In this document: positions 1-8,300 of the stretch, in pieces
Layout of the letters: every line of letters begins with the position of its first letter
Numbering within the stretch: the stretch's first letter is position 1
Origin: Clostridia bacterium
Lineage (GTDB): Bacteria; Bacillota; Clostridia; TANB77; CAG-508
Reading direction: 5' to 3'
Length of the DNA: 9,976 nucleotides
Assembly (NCBI GenBank): GCA_900752095.1
Contig: CAADUD010000073.1
Location: forward strand, 1 to 9,976
Translations under genes and position numbers: made by a program
The notes under the pieces: generated by a model
What the model was told of the DNA's origin: nothing
The model's input: only the letters and a program-made list of their open reading frames with translations
The model's database searches: none

Positions 1-243
1 GCGGCAGCAGCAAGTAAATATGGAGATGCGGTGTATGAGACATCTTTAAGTAGTAATGGCACTCCGAACTGGAACACGTCATGGTACAGCGACTACTCGA
101 GCTTCCCTTATTTGACTGTTCCGTTCTTCATCCGCGGGGGCGGTTGCAATTATACGTCTAGTGCCGGTCTATTCTATTTCAACTACGACGCTGGCAATGC
201 CAACAGCGGCTACGGCTTCCGTCCGGTGCTCGTAGTACTTTAG
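1..243 (+). CDS. C-terminal end of a C-type-lectin/FGE-like fold protein, possible DGR target (5' partial)
   Basis: The reading frame is already open at base 1 and ends at TAG 241-243, so only the last 80 residues are visible and the true start lies upstream. The tail has the pattern YETS...SWYSDYSSFPY...PFFIRGGG...AGLFYF...GYGFRPVLVVL. An RGG core, an AG-hydrophobic strand and a terminal GFRPVL are typical of formylglycine-generating-enzyme/C-type-lectin folds. That fold is used both by secreted Firmicute proteins of unknown role and by the diversified proteins of diversity-generating retroelements. The last 60 codons are much richer in G+C than the rest of the window, and many are NNC/NNT codons for N, Y, S, D, G, A and T, as expected if AAC/AAT template codons had been randomised at adenines. 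The function of the whole protein cannot be judged from this end. No reverse transcriptase or template repeat is visible here. A surface or pilin-like display protein is a guess. Confidence 0.8.
   Translation, partial: AAAASKYGDAVYETSLSSNGTPNWNTSWYSDYSSFPYLTVPFFIRGGGCNYTSSAGLFYFNYDAGNANSGYGFRPVLVVL
61..240 (+). other. Candidate DGR variable region (GC-rich 3' end of the gene)
   Basis: This 180-base stretch has about 95 G/C by direct count (53%), while lysS and the giant gene are mostly under 35%. It encodes the ligand-binding-like end of a lectin fold, the usual site of DGR variable repeats. Runs such as AAC TAC GAC GCT GGC AAT GCC AAC AGC GGC TAC (208-240 region) are nearly all NNC/NNT. The fixed end GGC TTC CGT CCG would match the conserved boundary of a variable region. 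Proof needs a near-identical template repeat differing at adenines, which would lie outside this window. Confidence 0.4.
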
Positions 244-308
244 GTGGGATTGTATAAATTTTACAGACAGAAATAAAAGCGAATACTATTAATATAAAAA
301 TTCAATAC

Positions 309-351
309 AAAATACTCTATCATTTACAATTTGTAAATGGTGGAGTGTTTT
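309..351 (+). terminator. Rho-independent terminator after the lectin-tail gene
   Basis: The arms 309-328 and 332-351 pair over about 20 bp, including three G-U pairs (313-347, 318-342, 320-340), around a three-base loop at 329-331. The right arm ends in a T tract (348-351) and the left arm begins with AAAA, so the hairpin could also work on the opposite strand. It lies about 65 bases after the TAG at 243 and just before the lysS promoter, separating the two transcription units. Confidence 0.85.
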
Positions 352-378
352 AAAATTTCATTTTCTTCCTTCCAATTG

Positions 379-407
379 TTTACATATTTCAAATTTTAGG
401 GTATAAT
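379..407 (+). promoter_or_regulatory. Sigma-A-type promoter of lysS
   Basis: TTTACA at 379-384 and TATAAT at 402-407 are separated by exactly 17 bases, a near-consensus vegetative promoter. The expected transcription start is near 413-415, giving a leader of about 66 bases before the lysS ATG. The promoter lies directly downstream of the preceding terminator. Confidence 0.8.
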
Positions 408-416
408 AATATTGTT

Positions 417-440
417 AGGTTTATAGGCAAAACCTTTTTT
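417..440 (+). promoter_or_regulatory. Terminator-like hairpin in the lysS leader (possible attenuator)
   Basis: AGGTTT (417-422) pairs with AAACCT (430-435) around a seven-base loop, and five more Ts follow (436-440). The loop contains TAGGC (424-428), which can instead pair with GCCTA at 445-449. Two alternative structures are therefore possible. The stem has only two G-C pairs and begins within a few bases of the predicted transcription start, so it may be coincidental. The leader is far too short for a T-box, and I see no T-box consensus. Confidence 0.25.
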
Positions 441-480
441 AAAAGCCTAAATATTATCATATAAGGAACGAGAAGAAAAG

Positions 481-1995
481 ATGGAACAAAATCAAAACAA
501 CAACCAAAACCAAGAAAATCTGGAACAAGAATTAGACTATAATCAATTAATGAAAATTAGAAAAGAAAAATTAGAAAAATTACAAGAAGAAGGAAAAAAT
601 CCATTTACCATTACAAAATTTAATCCAACCCATACTAGTAAACAAATAAAAGAACAATACGAAGAATTAGAAGGAAAAGATGTAACCATTGCTGGCAGGC
701 TTATGGCAAAACGTATTATGGGAAAAGCTTCTTTTTGTCATATTCAAGATAGCGAAGGTAAAATTCAAAGTTATGTAAGTATTAATGATTTAGGAGAAGA
801 AAGTTATAAACAGTTTAAAGAAGATGACATAGGAGATATTATTGGTGTTACAGGTTTTGTATTCAAGACTAAAACTGGTGAAATTTCTATTCATGCCAAA
901 GAGGTTACTTTATTAACAAAATCCTTACGTCCATTACCAGAAAAATTTCATGGGTTAAAAGATGCAGACTTAAGATACAGACAAAGATATGTGGATTTAA
1001 TTATGAATCCAGAAGTAAAGCAAACTTTTCTTTTAAGAAGTAATATTATAAAAGAAATTAGAAAATTTATGGATGAACAAGGCTATATGGAAGTAGAAAC
1101 ACCTATGCTTACTACAGTAGCAACAGGAGATGCTGCAAGACCTTTTGTAACACATCATAATACACTAGATTTACAAATGTACTTAAGAATTGCACCAGAG
1201 TTAAATTTAAAAAGATTAATTGTAGGTGGATTTGACAAAGTATATGAAATTGGTAAAAACTTTAGAAATGAAGGAATGGATATTAAACATAATCCGGAAT
1301 TTACTAATATGGAATTTTATGCAGCTTATGAAGATTACAATGATATGATGAATTTAGCAGAAAGATTAATTTCCACTATTGCTAAAAATGTCTTAGGCAC
1401 TACTAAAATTAATTACCAAGGAACTGAAATTGATTTAACTCCTTCTTGGAAAAAAATTACCATGATAGATGCTATAAAAGAAGTAACAGGTGTTGACTTT
1501 AACGGAATAAAAACAGATGAAGAAGCACAAAAAATAGCCTTAGAAAAAGACGTGAAATATGAAGAAATTAAAAATACAAGAGGACACATTATTAATGACT
1601 TCTTTGAAACATTTGTAGAAGATACCCTTATTCAACCAACTTTTATAGTAGACTACCCTGTAGAAGTATCCCCACTAACCAAAAGAAAGAAAGATAATCC
1701 ATCTTTAGTGGAAAGATTTGAATTATTTATTGGTGGTAGAGAATATGGTAATGCTTATTCAGAATTAAATGATCCAATAGATCAATATGAGAGATTTATA
1801 AAGCAAGTAGAAGCTAAGGCTAAGGGAGATGAAGAAGCAGGAGGAATGGATGAAGATTTTGTTAATGCCTTAGAAATTGGAATGCCTCCAACAGGTGGAA
1901 TGGGAATAGGATTAGATAGACTTATTATGCTTTTAACTGATTCGGCCTCTATTAGAGATGTACTATTTTTCCCAACGATGAAACCTTTAAATTAG
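481..1995 (+). CDS. lysS: Lysyl-tRNA synthetase, class II
   Basis: This enzyme charges tRNA-Lys with lysine using ATP in the cytoplasm. The 504 residues match the usual bacterial LysRS length plus a short N-terminal extension. After a Gln/Asn/Glu-rich segment (about 1-20) and a helical lead-in, an OB-fold anticodon-binding domain runs from about 67 to 150 ([11 protein letters not shown]...). The class II catalytic core follows: motif 1 around 195-210 (MEVETPML), the ARPF loop before the THHN stretch, motif 2 at 261 onward (FRNEGMD) and motif 3 at 473-480 (GMGIGLDR). The ending VLFFPTMKP is typical of the family. ATG 481 is the first in-frame start after an in-frame TAA at 448-450. AAGGA at 463-467 is a somewhat distant ribosome binding site (13-base spacer). 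The gene has its own promoter and terminator and is monocistronic here. No key motif is missing. Confidence 0.98.
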   Translation: MEQNQNNNQNQENLEQELDYNQLMKIRKEKLEKLQEEGKNPFTITKFNPTHTSKQIKEQYEELEGKDVTIAGRLMAKRIMGKASFCHIQDSEGKIQSYVSINDLGEESYKQFKEDDIGDIIGVTGFVFKTKTGEISIHAKEVTLLTKSLRPLPEKFHGLKDADLRYRQRYVDLIMNPEVKQTFLLRSNIIKEIRKFMDEQGYMEVETPMLTTVATGDAARPFVTHHNTLDLQMYLRIAPELNLKRLIVGGFDKVYEIGKNFRNEGMDIKHNPEFTNMEFYAAYEDYNDMMNLAERLISTIAKNVLGTTKINYQGTEIDLTPSWKKITMIDAIKEVTGVDFNGIKTDEEAQKIALEKDVKYEEIKNTRGHIINDFFETFVEDTLIQPTFIVDYPVEVSPLTKRKKDNPSLVERFELFIGGREYGNAYSELNDPIDQYERFIKQVEAKAKGDEEAGGMDEDFVNALEIGMPPTGGMGIGLDRLIMLLTDSASIRDVLFFPTMKPLN

Positions 1996-2054
1996 AACAT
2001 TAACAAATTTAAAATAGAAAATATAGATATTCAAATAGTAAGTATCTAACACAT

Positions 2055-2090
2055 AAGAAGTTGATTTAGAAATAAGTTAACTTCTTTTTT
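2055..2090 (+). terminator. Rho-independent terminator of lysS
   Basis: The arms 2055-2067 and 2074-2086 form a 13-bp stem (two G-U pairs, at 2063-2078 and 2065-2076) around the loop AGAAAT. T2085-T2090 gives the U tract. It lies about 60 bases after the lysS stop. Confidence 0.85.
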
Positions 2091-2259
2091 ATTATCTATA
2101 AAAATAGTGGAATAGATGATATAAAATTAAAAATGATTGTAAATACAATTTATAAATATTTACTATTTAATTTAAAAACATATAAACAGATGTAACAGTA
2201 TATTTTTGATTTCTAAACGACTTAAGAAAGAGTAGAAAACTAAAGTTAATTAGGAGATA
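2091..2259 (+). other. AT-rich intergenic stretch, no gene seen
   Basis: No coding potential or RNA gene is recognised between the lysS terminator and the next promoter. The only structure noted is a 7-bp inverted repeat, GTAAATA (2139-2145) with TATTTAC (2157-2163). It could be an operator or a weak hairpin but is unremarkable at this base composition. Confidence 0.5.
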
Positions 2260-2288
2260 TTGTAAAAAATGTAAATATTTTATATAAT
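2260..2288 (+). promoter_or_regulatory. Sigma-A-type promoter of the giant surface peptidase gene
   Basis: TTGTAA at 2260-2265 and TATAAT at 2283-2288 are separated by 17 bases. The -10 is perfect and the -35 matches four of six consensus bases. The start of transcription would be about 2294-2296, leaving a leader of only about 22 bases with the ribosome binding site in it. Other TATAAT-like words are common in this AT-rich stretch, but this pair has the best spacing and position. Confidence 0.65.
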
Positions 2289-2305
2289 ATTAATAAGTAA
2301 TAATT

Positions 2306-2312
2306 AAGGGGG
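2306..2312 (+). promoter_or_regulatory. Strong ribosome binding site, AAGGGGG
   Basis: AAGGGGG lies five bases before ATG 2318 and fixes that codon as the start of the giant gene. The first residues then read as a typical signal peptide (MNKIKR followed by a hydrophobic core). Confidence 0.85.
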
Positions 2313-2317
2313 AAAAA

Positions 2318-5300
2318 ATGAACAAAATAAAAAGAATAATTGTTTTTATAATATTTATGGTAATAATAGTAGCAAATACATTAACCGTAAAAGCAGTAGA
2401 AAGTTTTAAAACAAATTTAGTAACCAATAATGAGGATATAAAAAAAGGAGAAGAAGTAGAAGTTACTCTTTCTTTCGAAAACTTTCAAGATATTAATAAA
2501 GGATTAAATGCTTATAAAGCTACTTTAGAGTACGACTCAAATGTTTTTGAAAAGGTAACAATAAATGATTTTGAAAGTTTAAATTCATGGCAAGAATTTT
2601 TATATAATGAAAACAATCATGAGTTTGTAGCCGTAAAGAAATCAGGTAGTAAATCTGATGAAGACATTATAAAAGTAAAATTAAGAGCTAAGCAAAATAT
2701 AAAGCCTGGACAAACAATCATAAAGGTGAAAGATGTTGTGACTTCAGAAGGAAAAAAAGATATATTTGTAGATGAATCACAAGTTTTAGTCAATTTAATG
2801 GAACAACAAAATTCACAAAATCCTGTTGTTCCGGGAGATTCTGGAGAAAACAATAATTCCCAAGGTAATAACTCAGATTTAGATAATTTGCTAGACGGTA
2901 AATTGCCGCAAACTGGTGTAAGTTCAATATTTTTGCCTATTTTACTAATAATAGAAATATTATTAGTAATAATTGCAATTAATTCATATATAAAAATGAA
3001 AAAGTTAGATAAAAAAGTCAATAGTAAAGGAAAAATGTTAATGGTTCTAGTTACTACTAGTTTGTTAACTATGCAAGTAGTATCTACTATTTATGCAGTA
3101 TCTACTAAAGGAGAACTAAATGGTGATGGAAAAATCAATTATGCTGATGTAACTTTACTAGAACAACACTTAATTGATTTAAAGAAGCTGCCAAAAGATA
3201 AATTAACAAATGCTGATATGAATTCAGATAATGAATTAACAATAACAGACTTAGCTTTACTAGTTCAAAAAATAGAAAATTCATTAGACTATAAAGTAGA
3301 AATTTCATCTAATATGGAGGAATTTTATTATAACAAAAACCAAGAGATAGAATTAAAATTTTCTGCGAATGTATCTTACGGAGCGGAAATAGAAAAAGTA
3401 ATTATTCATAAGCAAGAATATCCTGTAGAAAAGGAACAGGATACAAATCATTATGTGGTAAAAATTATTCTTCCAAACCAAGCTGGAATACAAGAATATA
3501 AATTTTCTAAAGTTATTTTAAATGTAGGAAAAGAAGAAAAGGTAGATTTTACAGAAAAATTAGAGGTACTAAAAGATATACCACAAATTCAAAACTATAA
3601 AATAGAACAATTAGTAAATGAAGCTAAAATGAAAGTTTCATTTGATGTGATAGATGAGGACTCTAGTATTACAAATGCTAATATTGAGTTGAGAAAAAAG
3701 AAAGGTAATCTAGCACAAGAAACTGTAAAACAAGAAAATATAAAAGTTGGAAATAATGAGTTTATATTAGACTTAGAAGAAAATCAAGATTATGATTTTA
3801 ATATATATATAAATTATAATTTGGATACAGACTCATTAACAGAACATGAAAAAGATAATACAGGAGTTATAGTAGATAGTAAAGAATTAAAGCTAAATAT
3901 TAATTATCAATTTACTATTGATAACATTAAAACATATAATCAGCAAATGAATGAGACAGATATATTTAGTAAAAATGAGCCTATTATAGTTGCTTTTGAT
4001 AGTACAAATACAACGAAATATAAACCAAAAAGTATAGTAATTAATGGTCAAAATTATAAAGTACAAGAAAGTAATGGAACATATATAGTAAATGTCAATG
4101 CAATTACAGAAACTGGAGATAAGGAAATTGTAATAGAAAAAATTGTACTAGAAAATGGAAAAGAATTTGTACTAGATAAAGACAATAAAATTATTGTAAA
4201 AGTACAAAAAGAAAAACCAAAAGTACAAAATGTAAAAATCGAAGAAGAACAAGATGGAATTAATATAGCATTTAATATAAAAGATACAGATAATACTATT
4301 GTAAATAAAAAGCTTATTATAAAGAATGCAGAAGGAAAAATTTTGACTGAAAAAGAATTATCTTCAAATGATTTTAGTGAAAAAATATCATTACCAGAAG
4401 AACTAACAACAGAATATAAAGTGGAAGTGATAGCCAGTTACGATTTAACTACAGATAATACAAATTTACAAGAGGGACGAGTCATTTATGAAGAAATTAT
4501 AAAAGCAAAAACTAGGGTAATTATAGAAAATGCAGAACTGTCTAAAACAAAATTAGAAAAAAATGAAGATATTACAATTGCTTATACAATAAAATCAAAT
4601 AAACAAGAGGATGTTCAAAAAGTTATTGTAAATCATATCGAAGGGTCAGTTATAAAAATACAAGAAAATAAGTATGAAGTAACAATACCTGTTGGAAATA
4701 CTCCTGGAAGACAAAATTTAGTATTATCGAAAGTAATTTTTAGTGATGAAGAAATTTCAATGAATTACAGTTCAGATATAGAAATTTTAAAGTCAAAACC
4801 AATAGTAGAAAATTACCAGGCAGAAGATGATTACAATAATGAAAAAGTATTATTTGATTTTGAAATAAAAGACGATGACAATACATTTGTTAGTGGAAAA
4901 GTACAGTTAGTAAAAGAAAATAATGAAATAAAAGAAGAACAACCAATTTCGAACGCAAGTAAACTTCATTTTGAGTTACCAGTTATAGAAAAAGAAGAAT
5001 ATTGGTTTAAAGTTATGGTTACTTATGCTAGAGATGAAGATGGCATACAATTAGAAGAAGATGTTGTTTTACTAGAAAAGCCAATTCAAATGATTGCAAA
5101 TTATGAATTAGAGATAAGTAATATCGAAACAAAAAAAGAAGATGAAGATACTAACCAAAAATATTTTAACAGAAATCAAAAAATAAAATTAACATTTACA
5201 AGTACAAATGTAACAAAATTTATTCCAGAAAAAGCTATGGTTAATGGAAAAAGTTATGATTTACAGGCTCTGGGAGATAACCAATATGAAACATTGATTG

Positions 5301-8300
5301 ATGGTTTTGGAGATGCTGGAGTAAAAGACATTACAATAGAAAAATTTTGGATGAATAATACAAAAGAATTAGAAATAAAAGAAAATAATCATGCACAAGT
5401 AGAGATTTTGAAATTAACACCTTCTGTTATAAATTTTGAATATGAGGAAATCGATAATAATAATATTATAAAAGTTCAATTTGAAATAGTGGATAATGAA
5501 GATTCATTATTATCATCTAAAATAGCAATTTTAGATGCAAATGGTGTAATATTGGAAAAAGGTAACTTAACCAAAGGCATAAATGAAGTAGAATTTAAAA
5601 TGACAACAAGTGAAGATTATACAGTTAAAATTTTAGCAGATTATGATTTGGATACAAATGCTTTAAGTAACGGAGAAAATGAGTATTCAGATGTGAAACT
5701 ATTAGGGAGAGAAATTAATGCAGTTCAAGAATTAATAGAATTAAAAGATATTGAATCTGTTATTCTATATACCAAAAATGGAGAAGAAGTAGAAGAGGTA
5801 GAAAAAATCGAGACAGATAACTTTAATCCAGAAAATTATTTAGCAAAAGTATCTATGAAATATTTACCAACTTTTTATGCAGAAATTGAACAAGGATTGA
5901 TTGAGGGGAATAATTTTAATTTAATATTAAAATATGATAATATAGTTCAATATAATGGTAATAATAAAAGCAATAAGATAAAAGTTAAGTTTGGAGAAAT
6001 AACAGATGGAGTTGCTAGCAATATAGGATTTGATGATTTAATTGATATTGTAACAAAAAATCCAACAGCTGAAATTACTTTAACGAATGATTTAGATGCA
6101 AAGTCAGTGAGTGTATCAACAACATCCTATTTAGGAAATTTTAAAGGAATTATACACGGAAATGGTCATACAATTAAAAATTTAAATAGACCACTATGTG
6201 GAGATTTAGTTGGAGCAACAATAGAAGGATTAATTATTGAAAATGCTAATGTTTCAGGAGCAAATAGAGGAATTATTGCAAATTATTCTTATGGTACAAC
6301 AATAAGAGATGTTCACATAAAAAATTCTAGTATTTCAAGTAGAAATAATGGAGTAGGAATTTTTATAGGAACTGGTGAACACAATATGATAATTGAAAAT
6401 TGTTCAGCAAACAATGTTCAAATTAATGGACCTAAGATGGTAGGAGGATTTGTTGGATTTTATAGTGATGGCTCAGCAATAAAAAATTCTTATATAAATG
6501 GTAAAGTTACAGGATCAAATGATGCAATTGGTGGTATTATTGGACAAACAAGTTCTTCAACGGTTACATTGGAAAATGTTTATGCAAAGGTACAATTGCA
6601 AATGAATAAGTCTTATGCAAATGCTGGAATAATAGGATATGCAGAACGAAATAACATTACATTAATAAATGTATTTAGTTTAGCAGATGGAAATATGGGA
6701 ACAAGAGTAATTGGAACCACAACTAAATATACAGGACAGTCAAAAAATAATTATGAATTAGAGGAGTCAAAACTTTCAAGTAATAATAATGATAATCAAG
6801 TAAAAGTAGTTTCTAAAACAAATATTAATACAGAATTTTTTAAAGATACATTAAAATGGGATGAAAATATTTGGAGATTGGATAATATTTCTTTCGAAAA
6901 TTTACCAACTTTAAAAAATACAGATCCAACTGATATTGATAACGTAAATCAAGTGATTCACCCTAATAACGAAAATGTATATATACCGCAAATTGAAAGA
7001 TTAAGAAATATGTCTAATTATGATGCAAGCAAAGAAATTGCATATCATAATATGAATGTCTTAATGCCATTTTATGATGCAAAATTGTTTATAGAGTATG
7101 GTAATAAAATAGAAAATGACGATATCTTAAATCAAAAAATGATCAAAATAATTATTCCTTATAATAAAAATAATGAAATGATTGTTGGTTTAAATAGTAA
7201 TAATTATAGTAATATTAGCAAAATAAAATTGATATTTGAAGATGAACAAGTAAGAGAATATAAGGTTACATTTAAAAATAAGTTAAGTGATGTAGCGACT
7301 TATAAAGTAGATGATTTAAATATTGGATACACATATAACCAATTTATTTTGAATACAGATATTTCACTTGTAAATGAAATAATAAACTTAGCCAAAGGTC
7401 TAGATTATAAAACGCAAATACAAAACGTAACACCAGAAGATGAGAGCCGTTTATATGTTGATTACTATAATGAATCTGTAAAAGGAAACATTGGAAACAT
7501 AATAACATATGTTTTATCAAATGAAACAGAATATAATTTATATTTGGATAACGAAATATTAGAGCAAAAAATAAGAAACGAGATTTTAACAAATTCTGGT
7601 TTGGAAAAAATAATATATTCATTTAATTACTTTGATAAATGGTATCATATGGAAATTGGAGGAATCCCATTAACAAATGTAATATTCTTAAATGTTCATA
7701 ACTTAAATAACGATATGACAATAAAGGACTTGATAAGCCAAACAATTTCACAACCACAGAATGTAAGAGCAACGAATAATACAATCGGATTTTATAATAA
7801 TGTCATAAAACGAGAATTAACAGGTAATAAAAATATTGGACAATTTTTAGAATATTTTATGAAAACACTTGCAGGTTATACGGATGGAAATAAATGGTTT
7901 AAGGATAATTTCAAAGGAATATTAAATGAAAAACCAGCAGTTGGGAAAGAAACTACAATAAGATATCAAGCTTGGGCTTTATTAAAAGCAAAAAATACTT
8001 TATTGCTTCCTGTATTATCTGCTCCTCAAGAGGATATGTATATTATTTCAGTACCATCGCAGTTGGTTATTGGTAGCATGAACCGTTATGACCAACATTT
8101 AAAAGGTGATGTAGAAGGTATGAGAAAATTAATTGATGATTATGCAACTATGATAGGTAACTTCTATGGTATATCTTCAACATTTATAAAAAATGCAGAG
8201 AATATATTAAATTCACATGTACATATTCAATATGATACAAGGTTTTACTTTAAAAATGGAACACAAGAATCTGGCACAACGCAAGATCCTGTTATAAAAT

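Noticed and set aside
309..351. DGR-type cruciform just after a variable region
   Set aside because: Such hairpins lie within a few bases of the repeat end. This one is about 65 bases after the stop codon, ends in a T tract and sits before a promoter, so it fits a transcription terminator better.
408..480. T-box riboswitch upstream of lysS
   Set aside because: The leader is only about 66 bases, with no specifier loop or T-box consensus.
2139..2163. 7-bp inverted repeat GTAAATA/TATTTAC as an operator
   Set aside because: Such short A/T-only arms are expected by chance in this intergenic stretch, and it is about 100 bases upstream of the promoter.
2318..3001. A separate small LPXTG protein ending just after the membrane segment
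   Set aside because: The layout suggests a gene end after LPQTG and the hydrophobic segment, but there is no stop in frame. The frame reads through the Lys-rich loop into the dockerin without a frameshift.
2617..3021. Minus-strand open frame opposite the cohesin/LPQTG part of the giant gene
   Set aside because: It lies entirely opposite a well-supported coding frame, has no ribosome binding site and matches no family. It is a shadow of AT-rich coding DNA.
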